From Lactobacillus sp. ESL0701 (lineage in GTDB: Bacteria; Bacillota; Bacilli; Lactobacillales; Lactobacillaceae), in assembly GCF_029433445.1 (NCBI RefSeq), contig NZ_JAQTIC010000003.1, forward strand, positions 124,001 through 188,000: a stretch of DNA of 64,000 nt, written 5' to 3'. Positions within the stretch are counted from its first letter, which is position 1, and every line of letters starts with the position of its first letter. Position numbers and translations under genes: made by a program. The notes under the pieces were generated by a model that saw nothing but the letters and a program-made list of their open reading frames with translations, was not told the DNA's origin and made no database searches. Positions 7,538 to 16,024 of the stretch are shown here, piece after piece.

Positions 7538-10027
7538 ATGCCTAAGAAAAAGAGAAAAACAACTAAAAAACGTAAGAAGACGCAAAATACTGGGATAACT
7601 TGGGCAGTTATTGGTCTGATTCAACTTATTATTGCTGTTTGGGCATTTGTGAAGTTTGGTATTTTGGGTAGACAAATTGCCAACTGTTTTCGTTTGTTTT
7701 TTGGCGATTCTTATTTACTGGCAGCGGGTCTGTTTGGTCTGTTTGGTCTGGTGATGCTAATTTATAACAAGCCGATGCACTTTAAGTTCAAGCGCAGTTG
7801 CGGCTTGTTTTTGGCAATTTTGGGAGTATTGGTAATTCAGAGTAGTATTTATTTTGAGCATGAGCTGGTTAATAATGCTTTTATGAATGCATTTTGGCAC
7901 GAGATGTCTGCAGAATTTGCTCGCGCGGCAGTAACACTGCCAGTTGGCGGCGGAATTATTGGTGCCATCTGCTATCAATTATTTTATCAACTCCTGGGTC
8001 ATATTGGCTTGCGTGTCATCGCAATTTTATTGATTCCGATTGGTCTGTTAATGTTTTTTGACGTTAAATTTAGAACAATTATTAAAAAATTTCAGTCTTT
8101 TAGTCAGCTGTTTATTGTTAAGAACCAAGAAGCAGGAACCAAAATCAAGGATAAATATGCGGACTTGCGCGAGAAGCAATTACAGAAAATAGCGGAGCAG
8201 CAGGCACATGATCTGAATGATCCGTTAAATTCGACGTCACCGATTTTTCCTAATGTTAATGATTTTGCTGTTAAAAAAGATGCCTCTAAAGAAGCACCTA
8301 CTTTACAAGAAGATAATCCTGAAACAGAAGCAGAGTTGCAAGTACCAGTTGAAGACGAGCAACAGGATGAGCCGCAAATTGAAATTGCTAGTCAAGAAGC
8401 GCCAGAAAAATCGGAACCAAGTGAACCAGCAGCAACTTTTGATCAACCAGTAGAACCTGAAGTTGACCAAAAAGAAGAAGCGGCTTTGCCAAAGTCACAT
8501 TCTTTTGCCGATCAAGACAAAAAGATGCTGCAGGAATTGGCAGATGTCGATCACGGCGAACTAGAAACTAAGCAAAAGCAAAAACCTAATCCTAAATACC
8601 GTAAGCCGCCGCTTTCGCTGCTTGATACAGTTAAGAATACAGATCAGAGTTCGGATAAAACGTTAATTCGGCAGAATACCCAAACCTTGCAGACAACTTT
8701 TAAGAGCTTTGGTGTTAATGTCATCATTAAGAAAGCAATTTTGGGGCCAACAATCACTCGTTACGAGGTTCAGCCCGCAGTTGGGGTCAAAGTCAGCCGC
8801 ATTGTTAATTTGGCTGATGATTTGGCCTTAGCGCTGGCTGCTAAAGATATTAGAATTGAAGCGCCAATTCCCGGTAAACCATTTATTGGGATTGAAGTGC
8901 CTAACCGAACAACTTCTGTTGTTGCGTTTAAGGATGTAATGCAAAATCAGGATGCCGAGGCGCAAAAGGAACCAATGGTTGTGCCTCTTGGTAAGGATGT
9001 CACAGGACAAACAATTTCGGCTAATTTAGCTAAGATGCCGCACTTGTTAATTGCTGGTTCGACTGGTTCTGGGAAGTCCGTGGCAATTAACACGATCCTA
9101 ACCAGTATTTTAATGAAAGCCATGCCCGACCAAGTTAAATTGATTTTAATTGATCCGAAGATGGTTGAATTATCGGTTTATAATGGAGTGCCGCATTTGT
9201 TAATTCCAGTTGTGACGGACGCAAAATTAGCAGCTAACGCGTTAAGCAAGGCCGTTAAGGAAATGGAACGGCGTTATAAATTGTTTGCGGCTAGTGGTGC
9301 CCGCAACATGGCTGAATTTAATGAAAAGGTTCGTCTAAACAATCAAGATAAAACTAAGCCGGCAATGAAGCCGTTACCTTATATTTTGGTTGTAGTTGAC
9401 GAATTGAGCGACTTAATGATGGTTGGCGGTCATGATGTTGAAGGTGCGATTGTCCGCTTAGGACAGATGGCACGTGCTGCCGGAATACACATGATCTTAG
9501 CAACGCAAAGACCAAGTGTCGATGTAATTACTGGTTTGATTAAGGCTAATGTGCCTTCGCGAATTTCTTTTGCCGTATCTAGTGGTGTTGATTCGCGCAC
9601 AATTTTGGATCAAACAGGAGCAGAAAAATTATTGGGTCGCGGCGACATGCTCTATATGCCGGTTGGCGCGTCAAAGCCGGAACGAATCCAAGGAGCTTAT
9701 GTTGCTTCTAGTGAAGTGGAAAGAGTTATCTCGTGGGTTAAGGACCAGCAGAAGCCAGTATATGATGAAGAAATGATTCCGCAAAAGGGCAGTGACAACG
9801 TGTCAAATGACGATGAGCCGGAAGATGAATTTTATTCTCAGGCAGTTGATCTGGTTAGACGTCAGCAGACGGCTAGTGTGTCAATGTTGCAACGCCGCTT
9901 CAGGATTGGTTATAATCGAGCTGCTAGAATTGTAGACGAAATGGAAGCTAAAGGTGTCGTTGGACCTTCTGAGGGTTCAAAGCCGCGCCAGGTTTTATTG
10001 TCGCCAGAAGATACAACTGAGAAGTAA
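7538..10027 (+). CDS. ftsK: DNA translocase FtsK/SpoIIIE
   Basis: 829 aa. Order of domains: basic N-terminus, four membrane spans (about residues 20-180), an acidic Glu/Gln/Pro-rich linker (about 220-330), FtsK alpha/beta motor with Walker A GSTGSGKS near residue 507 and the DELSDLMM Walker B, then a C-terminal winged-helix gamma domain (SMLQRRFRIGYNRAARIVD) that reads KOPS/SRS-type polarity sequences. It pumps chromosomal DNA through the division septum. Full length and intact. Downstream, the ymfF/ymfH peptidase pair often found next to this gene is absent. Confidence 0.95.
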   Translation: MPKKKRKTTKKRKKTQNTGITWAVIGLIQLIIAVWAFVKFGILGRQIANCFRLFFGDSYLLAAGLFGLFGLVMLIYNKPMHFKFKRSCGLFLAILGVLVIQSSIYFEHELVNNAFMNAFWHEMSAEFARAAVTLPVGGGIIGAICYQLFYQLLGHIGLRVIAILLIPIGLLMFFDVKFRTIIKKFQSFSQLFIVKNQEAGTKIKDKYADLREKQLQKIAEQQAHDLNDPLNSTSPIFPNVNDFAVKKDASKEAPTLQEDNPETEAELQVPVEDEQQDEPQIEIASQEAPEKSEPSEPAATFDQPVEPEVDQKEEAALPKSHSFADQDKKMLQELADVDHGELETKQKQKPNPKYRKPPLSLLDTVKNTDQSSDKTLIRQNTQTLQTTFKSFGVNVIIKKAILGPTITRYEVQPAVGVKVSRIVNLADDLALALAAKDIRIEAPIPGKPFIGIEVPNRTTSVVAFKDVMQNQDAEAQKEPMVVPLGKDVTGQTISANLAKMPHLLIAGSTGSGKSVAINTILTSILMKAMPDQVKLILIDPKMVELSVYNGVPHLLIPVVTDAKLAANALSKAVKEMERRYKLFAASGARNMAEFNEKVRLNNQDKTKPAMKPLPYILVVVDELSDLMMVGGHDVEGAIVRLGQMARAAGIHMILATQRPSVDVITGLIKANVPSRISFAVSSGVDSRTILDQTGAEKLLGRGDMLYMPVGASKPERIQGAYVASSEVERVISWVKDQQKPVYDEEMIPQKGSDNVSNDDEPEDEFYSQAVDLVRRQQTASVSMLQRRFRIGYNRAARIVDEMEAKGVVGPSEGSKPRQVLLSPEDTTEK

Positions 10028-10200
10028 TTTTTAAGAAAGTTTAGCATATGGCAATTTTAACTAATTTTACGGTTGAATAATGTTAAAATTAAGTCGAACA
10101 TTGTGATTGTAAAAGTGTAGAATTGGACAAGTAATTGTTATATAATTTGTAATGCTGTACAAATTAATGGCTCATCATCGGGCAGAAAAGGAATGTTATA
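10028..10200 (+). promoter_or_regulatory. Promoter region of ymfI with a perfect inverted repeat at the -10
   Basis: A TATAAT hexamer at 10141-10146 with a weak TAGAAT -35 at 17 bases. An 8+8 bp perfect inverted repeat (TAATTTGT, 8-nt spacer, ACAAATTA) spans 10143-10166 and overlaps the -10 and start site, so it could be an operator. No coding sequence seen in this stretch. Confidence 0.45.
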
Positions 10201-10929
10201 ATGCAGCGAGCAATTGTGTTTGGCGCTACTGGTGGAATTGGACAAGCTATTTGTGCGGATTTAGCACAAGATGGCTGGTCGCTTTATATTCATTGCAGTC
10301 AAAATTGGCAAGCGGCTTGCGAGTTAAGTGAAAACTTAACTAGGCAATATCCTCAACAAGATTTTATTCCAATTAAACTTAGTTTTTTGGTTGATAATAG
10401 TGAGTTACAAGCCTTTGTAACAGGATTATTGCCAGTTAATGCAGTTGTTTTTGCGCAAGGTATTACTGATTATAATTTTGTCAGTGGGCAAGACTTACAT
10501 AAGATTGACCAAATTATGCGGGTAAATCTAACAGTACCAATTAAGTTGACGAGCTTGCTTGAGCCGCTTTTGATTAAAAATGATTTTAGCCGGATTGTCT
10601 ATTTGGGTTCGGTTTATGGCGGGCAAGGTAGTGCAATGGAGTCTGTTTATAGCAGCTCAAAGGCTGGTTTGACGCGCTTTGCTCAAAGTTATGCGCGTGA
10701 AGTGGCCTCAGCAAATTTGACAGTTAACGTAATTGCTCCTGGTGCGGTTAATACACCAATGAACGCAATGTTTGCGCCGGAAACAATGGAGGAAGTTAAG
10801 GGTGAAATTCCTGCTGGTCGATTAGCTGAAGGCAGTGATATTTCATTTTGGGTCAAGACTTTGCTCAGTCTTCGTTCTGGCTATTTAACAGGTCAGACGA
10901 TTTATGTCAGCGGTGGCTGGCTTTTATAA
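10201..10929 (+). CDS. ymfI: SDR-family oxidoreductase YmfI (EF-P 5-aminopentanone reductase-type)
   Basis: 242 aa classical short-chain dehydrogenase: cofactor loop GATGGIGQA at residues 8-16, NAG-like region, and catalytic triad Ser137, Tyr150, Lys154 (YSSSK). By position before a rodZ-like gene and pgsA it corresponds to Bacillus ymfI, whose product reduces 5-aminopentanone on elongation factor P. That function is inferred from gene order; a general FabG-like reductase remains possible. It has its own promoter and operator-like repeat upstream. Confidence 0.75.
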   Translation: MQRAIVFGATGGIGQAICADLAQDGWSLYIHCSQNWQAACELSENLTRQYPQQDFIPIKLSFLVDNSELQAFVTGLLPVNAVVFAQGITDYNFVSGQDLHKIDQIMRVNLTVPIKLTSLLEPLLIKNDFSRIVYLGSVYGGQGSAMESVYSSSKAGLTRFAQSYAREVASANLTVNVIAPGAVNTPMNAMFAPETMEEVKGEIPAGRLAEGSDISFWVKTLLSLRSGYLTGQTIYVSGGWLL

Positions 10930-10995
10930 GTACAAAAAAAGTAGTAGTATATGTTATACTCGAGTTGTTAGTGGAGAATTTTTAAAGAGGTAACT

Positions 10996-12069
10996 ATGGC
11001 AGATATCGGAGATAAATTACGCAGTGCCAGAGAGGCAAAGGGACTTTCAATTGCAGATATTGAAAAAGCAACCAAAATTCAAGGTAGATATCTGACGGCA
11101 ATTGAACAAAATGATTTTGATAAACTCCCTGGTGATTTTTATGTACGGGCCTTTATTAGACAATATGCACAGATTGTTGGCTTGGATGGTAAAAAGCTGT
11201 TAAGTGAATACCATCAAGATGTACCTGCTGCTCAACCAGACGAATACGTTGAAGATTCGATTGATAATAAGAGCGAAGAAGTTCGTAAGACAACCAGCAA
11301 TAAAAAGAAGATATGGAAGAATTACTTACCACGGATTATTATCGGTCTGGGAGTAATTGTTGTAATTTTGGTTTGTTATGTGGTGTACGCCCATTTTTCA
11401 GCAAGTCATAATCAAACTGCTAATCCAGATAATGGGGTTTCGATTTCTTCAGAAAATACTAATAAGGCTAAGAAAAAGAAGCCAGTTGCAGTTAATCCAG
11501 TCAAGATTAAGGAATTAGCCGCTAACCAATTCCAAGTTACGGGTTTGAAGAATAATCGCAATTTAGTTGTGCGTGCTGGCGATCAAAGTATTACGGTTAC
11601 GATTTCTGTCAATGGTGTTAGACAAGCATCACAAACTTTGGCAGCGGGTCAAAAGCAGACGATAGCCATTCCTACTGATGCTCAAAATGTTGGTATTACG
11701 TTGAGCAATGCTTCAGGAACTAAGGTAACTGTCGGTGGTAAGAAGGTACCATATGATGCTCAAAATGGCAATTTGAGTTTGACCTTATTGATTGGTAAGC
11801 AACACAGTCAAACTACAAGTCAATCAAATTCAACTCAAAGTAACCGGACAAATACCAATAGCGGTACAACTGGTTCAAGTTCTAATTCTAGTCAATCTAC
11901 TAATAGTTCAAACAATCAGACTACACATAATGCGACTACTAACAATAGTGCAGAGCATAATCAAACTACCCAAAATAATGGTCAGAGCAATAATCAGACT
12001 AATACCACTAATAATGGCGGTCAGTCTGATAGTTCAACTCACTCTTCAACCACTAATAATGGCAGATAA
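10996..12069 (+). CDS. RodZ-like helix-turn-helix membrane protein
   Basis: 357 aa. Residues 1-75 are an Xre-type helix-turn-helix (GDKLRSAREAKGLSIADIEKAT), 85-110 a basic cytoplasmic linker, 113-133 a membrane span, about 165-265 an extracellular beta-rich DUF4115 domain, then ~90 residues composed almost only of Ser, Thr, Asn, Gln and Gly. This is the layout of RodZ/YmfM, which couples the MreB cytoskeleton to cell-wall synthesis, with an unusually long low-complexity tail outside the cell. Between ymfI and pgsA, as in Bacillus. Confidence 0.85.
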   Translation: MADIGDKLRSAREAKGLSIADIEKATKIQGRYLTAIEQNDFDKLPGDFYVRAFIRQYAQIVGLDGKKLLSEYHQDVPAAQPDEYVEDSIDNKSEEVRKTTSNKKKIWKNYLPRIIIGLGVIVVILVCYVVYAHFSASHNQTANPDNGVSISSENTNKAKKKKPVAVNPVKIKELAANQFQVTGLKNNRNLVVRAGDQSITVTISVNGVRQASQTLAAGQKQTIAIPTDAQNVGITLSNASGTKVTVGGKKVPYDAQNGNLSLTLLIGKQHSQTTSQSNSTQSNRTNTNSGTTGSSSNSSQSTNSSNNQTTHNATTNNSAEHNQTTQNNGQSNNQTNTTNNGGQSDSSTHSSTTNNGR

Positions 12070-12097
12070 TAATCGAATATAGGAGAAGTAGTAGAGA

Positions 12098-12658
12098 ATG
12101 AATTTACCCAATAAATTAACTGTTTTTAGAATATTTTTAATTCCAGTCTTTGTATTAATCGTCATGTTTGGCGGTGATGCAAGTGTCCAAGTTGCTGGCA
12201 GTACAGTCTATTGGCGGTTAGTAATCGCCGCAATCGTGTTTGCCATAGCTTCTGCAACTGATTGGTTTGATGGTCACATTGCCCGTTCACGCAATATGGT
12301 AACCAACTTTGGTAAGTTTGCCGATCCGTTAGCTGACAAAATGTTAACAATGACCGCCTTTATTATGCTGGTTGAATTAAAACTAGCACCAGCTTGGGTA
12401 GTTGTTATTATTGTTTGTCGTGAACTTGCAGTTACTGGTTTACGGTTGATTTTGGCAGAAAACAAGGGTCAGGTAATGGCTGCGGCAATGCCTGGTAAGA
12501 TTAAGACAACTTGCCAAATGTTGTCAGTTATTTTCTTACTAATTGGTGATTTTTACCACATTGGAACGATTTTGCTATACTTGGCATTAATCTTTACTAT
12601 TTATTCTGGTTGGGATTACTTCCACAGTTCATGGGGCGTTTTTAAGGGCTCAATGTAA
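12098..12658 (+). CDS. pgsA: CDP-diacylglycerol-glycerol-3-phosphate 3-phosphatidyltransferase
   Basis: 186 aa, four to five membrane spans. The CDP-alcohol phosphatidyltransferase motif DG-x2-AR-x8-G-x3-D-x3-D is complete (DGHIARSRNMVTNFGKFADPLAD). It makes phosphatidylglycerophosphate, the first committed step to phosphatidylglycerol and cardiolipin. Good ribosome site (GGAGAAG). Ends at a strong terminator, so it is separate from recA. Confidence 0.95.
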   Translation: MNLPNKLTVFRIFLIPVFVLIVMFGGDASVQVAGSTVYWRLVIAAIVFAIASATDWFDGHIARSRNMVTNFGKFADPLADKMLTMTAFIMLVELKLAPAWVVVIIVCRELAVTGLRLILAENKGQVMAAAMPGKIKTTCQMLSVIFLLIGDFYHIGTILLYLALIFTIYSGWDYFHSSWGVFKGSM

Positions 12659-12672
12659 TTGTAAATAAATTT

Positions 12673-12702
12673 AAAAGACGCTAACTTGGTTAGCGTCTTT
12701 TT
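12673..12702 (+). terminator. Rho-independent terminator of pgsA
   Basis: Stem AAAAGACGCTAAC / GTTAGCGTCTTTT with a 3-nt loop and a T run. Confidence 0.9.
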
Positions 12703-12868
12703 GTGTATATTTTTAAAATCATCTAAGAATACAATATTTTTGCTTAATCAATTCTTACTTGTTAGCATTAAATCAATAGAACTAGTAACAAGGAAAATTT
12801 GGATTAGTAAAGAAGTTTTATAGCTAACGTGATTACATATTAAAGAATTACGTTAGCAATTTTTTCGT
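12703..12868 (+). ncRNA. Non-coding pgsA-recA spacer with a second terminator (possible small RNA)
   Basis: No ORF on either strand. It holds an inverted repeat CTTGTTA ... TAACAAG (about 12758-12792) and then a hairpin GCTAACGT (12823-12830) / ACGTTAGC (12850-12857) followed by AATTTTTTC, a good terminator. A TACAAT -10-like hexamer at 12730-12735 has no clear -35. Either a small RNA of ~125 nt ends here, or this is a second insulating terminator before recA. Confidence 0.35.
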
Positions 12869-12913
12869 AAAAAAAGATAATTTTGGCGTATTTAATAATA
12901 CAGAATAAAATAA

Positions 12914-12964
12914 TAAACATTTGTTCGGTTTTCCTTGCAAATAAACAAGAAATCAAAGTATAAT
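12914..12964 (+). promoter_or_regulatory. recA promoter with LexA/SOS-box candidate
   Basis: Promoter TTGCAA (12935-12940), 18-base spacer, TATAAT (12959-12964). Just upstream, 12914-12927 reads TAAACATTTGTTCG, matching 11 of 14 positions of the Gram-positive SOS box CGAACATATGTTCG. Confidence 0.65.
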
Positions 12965-12995
12965 TAATGAGTATTAAATAGAGGAGGCAAATCGC

Positions 12996-14105
12996 TTGGC
13001 CAAAGACGAAAAACAAAAAGCACTGGAAAGTGCATTGAAAAAAATTGAAAAGAATTTTGGTAAAGGTGCCGTAATGCGGATGGGTGACAAGGCTGATACT
13101 GAAATTTCGACGGTTCCGTCTGGTTCGCTGGCACTTGATGCGGCTTTAGGTGTTGGCGGTTACCCACGAGGAAGAATTATTGAAATTTATGGACCTGAAT
13201 CTTCTGGTAAGACGACGGTTGCTTTGCATGCTGTTGCGGAAGTGCAAAAACGCGGCGGCACTGCTGCTTATATTGATGCTGAAAACGCAATGGATCCTGC
13301 TTATGCCCAAGCTTTGGGTGTTGACGTTGATGCGCTTATTTTGTCACAACCAAATACAGGTGAAGAAGGTTTACAGATTGCTGATACTTTAATCGCCAGT
13401 GGGGCAATTGATATTTTAATTGTCGATTCTGTTGCTGCGTTAGTACCACAAGCTGAAATTGATGGTGATATTGGTGATAGTCACGTGGGACTGCAAGCTC
13501 GATTAATGAGTCAGGCGTTGCGTAAGCTTTCCGGTAATATTAATAAGACCAAAACCATTGCGATTTTTATTAATCAAATTCGGGAAAAAGTTGGGATTAT
13601 GTTTGGTAATCCTGAAACTACTCCTGGTGGTCGTGCCCTGAAGTTTTATTCAACTATTCGCTTGGAAATTAGGCGGGCTGAAAAGATTAAGCAAAGCGGC
13701 GGCGACATTACTGGTAACCGAGTAAAAATTAAAGTGGTTAAGAATAAGGTTGCGCCACCATTCAAAGTTGCTGAAGTTGATATGATGTATGGTCAGGGAA
13801 TTTCTCAAAGTGGAGAATTGCTTGATATGGCAGCTGATAAAGATATTATTGCTAAGGCAGGCTCGTGGTATTCATACAATAATGAGCGGATTGGTCAAGG
13901 TCGAGAAAATGCCAAAAAATATCTTGAAGAACATCAAGATATTTATGATGACATTCAACATCAAGTTCGCGAAGCTTATGGTATCGATGAAAAATCAATT
14001 GCTGATCGTGAAGATCCAGAAAAAGTTAAGGCTGCAAAGCCAAAAGAAGAACCTGCAAAAGAAGAGGCTTCAAAATCAAAAGAAGCTGATAACAAAAGCA
14101 AATAA
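12996..14105 (+). CDS. recA: Recombinase RecA
   Basis: 369 aa. Start is TTG at 12996, set by GAGGAGG eight bases upstream. Walker [10 protein letters not shown] at residues 66-74, Walker [10 protein letters not shown], and loop L2 region ([26 protein letters not shown]) are intact; the C-terminus is a Lys/Glu-rich tail. It forms filaments on single-stranded DNA, drives strand exchange and triggers LexA self-cleavage. Own promoter with an SOS box; ends at its own terminator. The cinA gene that often precedes recA is not present. Confidence 0.97.
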   Translation: MAKDEKQKALESALKKIEKNFGKGAVMRMGDKADTEISTVPSGSLALDAALGVGGYPRGRIIEIYGPESSGKTTVALHAVAEVQKRGGTAAYIDAENAMDPAYAQALGVDVDALILSQPNTGEEGLQIADTLIASGAIDILIVDSVAALVPQAEIDGDIGDSHVGLQARLMSQALRKLSGNINKTKTIAIFINQIREKVGIMFGNPETTPGGRALKFYSTIRLEIRRAEKIKQSGGDITGNRVKIKVVKNKVAPPFKVAEVDMMYGQGISQSGELLDMAADKDIIAKAGSWYSYNNERIGQGRENAKKYLEEHQDIYDDIQHQVREAYGIDEKSIADREDPEKVKAAKPKEEPAKEEASKSKEADNKSK

Positions 14106-14120
14106 AGTTGAAGAAATTGA

Positions 14121-14153
14121 CCTTGACCTCAGAATTTGAGGCAAGGTTTTTTT
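14121..14153 (+). terminator. Rho-independent terminator of recA
   Basis: Stem CCTTG-(A)-CCTCA / TGAGGCAAGG with one bulged A, followed by seven T. Confidence 0.85.
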
Positions 14154-14236
14154 CTTGTTCATTGACATGTGTGCCGCGGTTCTTTATCATTAATATTGTG
14201 TGAATAATCTAAAAAAATAAAAAGGCGATAGTAATC

Positions 14237-15868
14237 ATGACAAATATAATTTTGATTCCCGTCGCGGTTGCTATTATTTCAATTATAAGCGGTTTAGGAA
14301 TTGGTTATGCCATTCGCAAAAATATTTGGGAGAAAAATGCCCAAAATGCGCAAAATGATGCCGACCATATTTTAACCGATGCAAAAGCACAGGTTGCTGC
14401 TGCAAGAACCGAAGTTAATGCCCAAAAGCAGGCTACTGAAGCCTTAAAGCAGAGTGCTGAAAATGCTAAAAAAGAGAAAATTCTTGAAGCTCAAGAAAAG
14501 ATTCAGGATTATCGGCAAAAAGTGGAAGATGAATTAAATGTTAAGCGTGATGCGATTGCGCGTGACAATAATCGTCTGAGACAACGAGAAGATACCCTTG
14601 ATCACCGGAATTCTTTACTTAAAGAGCAAGAGGATGGACTCAACCAAAAAAAGGATCAATTGCAGAAGCGGCAGGAAGAACTTGATGTTAAAGTTAAGGC
14701 TGCTGCTGAATTAGTCGATCAAAGACAACAGAAGCTGTATGAAGTCGCTCACCTAGATAAACAGCAGGCTAAAAAGTTGGTTTTGGACCAATTGGCTGAT
14801 CAGCTGGTCAAAGAGCGGGCAACAATGATTAGGACCAGTAATGAGGAAGTGGCTGCTAAGGCTGACCATTATGCTCGTCAAGTAATCATTGATGCCATTC
14901 AAAGCAGTTCAGCGGATACAGTTGCCGAAACTACTGTATCTGTGGTTGATTTGCCTAATGAGGAGATGAAGGGACGAATTATCGGACGTGAAGGTCGGAA
15001 TATTCGTTCATTTGAAGCGCTAACAGGTATCGATTTAATTATTGATGATACACCAAAGGTTGTTACTCTTAGTGGCTTTGACGCGATTAGACGTGAGATT
15101 GCCAAGCGAGCAATGGAACGGCTGGTTAAAGACGGTCGGATTCACCCAGCTCGCATTGAGGAAACGGTTGATAAGGCGCGTAAAGAAGTCAATGACGATA
15201 TTTATGAGGCTGGTGAAAGCGCATTAATGGAACTTGGAATTCACAGAATGAATCCGGAGTTGGTTAAGACGCTTGGCCGCTTGAAGTATCGTACTTCATA
15301 CGGACAAAATGTACTGGGTCACTCAATTGAGGTAGCTAAGCTTGCCGGCACAATGGCAGCGGAATTGGGATTAAATGAAAAATTAGCGGTACGCGCGGGA
15401 TTATTACACGATATTGGAAAAGCCATCGATCATGATATTGAAGGTTCACACGTTGAAATTGGTGTGGAATTAGCCCGGAAATATCATGAATCAGATGTTG
15501 TTGTTAACGCAATTGCAGCCCACCACGGGGATGTACCGAAGTTGTCGTTTATTGCTGAACTAGTTGTTGCAGCAGATACGCTTTCTTCGGCAAGACCGGG
15601 TGCTAGAAGCGAAAGTTTGGAAAACTATATTAGACGGTTGACTGAACTTGAGCAGATTGCTAAACGGTACGATGGAGTCAAACAGGCTTATGCTATTCAA
15701 GCTGGACGTGAAGTTCGGGTCATGGTAGAGCCAGAGAAGATTTCAGATGATCGAATTACCGTTTTGGCACGTGATATTCGGAATCAAGTTGAAAAAGAAC
15801 TTGATTATCCTGGTAATATTAAAATTACTGTGATCCGTGAAAAACGGGTTGTAGCAGTTGCAAAATAA
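14237..15868 (+). CDS. rny: Ribonuclease Y
   Basis: 543 aa. One N-terminal membrane span (residues 5-25), a long charged coiled coil (about 30-210), KH RNA-binding domain ([15 protein letters not shown]), HD nuclease domain with the HDIGKAID metal motif and a conserved C-terminal domain. It is the main membrane-bound endoribonuclease starting mRNA decay in Firmicutes. The recA-rny neighbourhood is conserved in Bacillus and lactobacilli. Confidence 0.96.
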   Translation: MTNIILIPVAVAIISIISGLGIGYAIRKNIWEKNAQNAQNDADHILTDAKAQVAAARTEVNAQKQATEALKQSAENAKKEKILEAQEKIQDYRQKVEDELNVKRDAIARDNNRLRQREDTLDHRNSLLKEQEDGLNQKKDQLQKRQEELDVKVKAAAELVDQRQQKLYEVAHLDKQQAKKLVLDQLADQLVKERATMIRTSNEEVAAKADHYARQVIIDAIQSSSADTVAETTVSVVDLPNEEMKGRIIGREGRNIRSFEALTGIDLIIDDTPKVVTLSGFDAIRREIAKRAMERLVKDGRIHPARIEETVDKARKEVNDDIYEAGESALMELGIHRMNPELVKTLGRLKYRTSYGQNVLGHSIEVAKLAGTMAAELGLNEKLAVRAGLLHDIGKAIDHDIEGSHVEIGVELARKYHESDVVVNAIAAHHGDVPKLSFIAELVVAADTLSSARPGARSESLENYIRRLTELEQIAKRYDGVKQAYAIQAGREVRVMVEPEKISDDRITVLARDIRNQVEKELDYPGNIKITVIREKRVVAVAK

Positions 15869-15872
15869 AGTT

Positions 15873-15904
15873 AAAAGCTAGGTTCGAAGGAACCTAGCTT
15901 TTTT
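15873..15904 (+). terminator. Rho-independent terminator of rny
   Basis: Perfect 13-bp stem AAAAGCTAGGTTC / GAACCTAGCTTTT with a 4-nt loop and T run. Confidence 0.92.
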
Positions 15905-15954
15905 CGTACTATTAATTATTTATTTGCTATTTTGCTAGACGAAAGTCGTAATTC

Positions 15955-15984
15955 TTGTTGATTAAAAAAAAAAAAGATTATTAT
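15955..15984 (+). promoter_or_regulatory. Putative promoter with a 12-A tract in its spacer
   Basis: TTGTTG at 15955-15960 and TATTAT at 15979-15984 are 18 bases apart (an alternative pair is TTGATT / TATTAA). The spacer contains 12 consecutive A (15964-15975). Slippage in this tract would change spacer length and so promoter strength. Confidence 0.45.
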
Positions 15985-16024
15985 TAAATATGTAGAAAAT
16001 AATTTAATATAGGAGGAACTTAAT

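Noticed and set aside
10094-10112. CGAACATTGTGATT as an SOS box before ymfI
   Set aside because: Only the left half (CGAACAT) matches; the right arm is absent.
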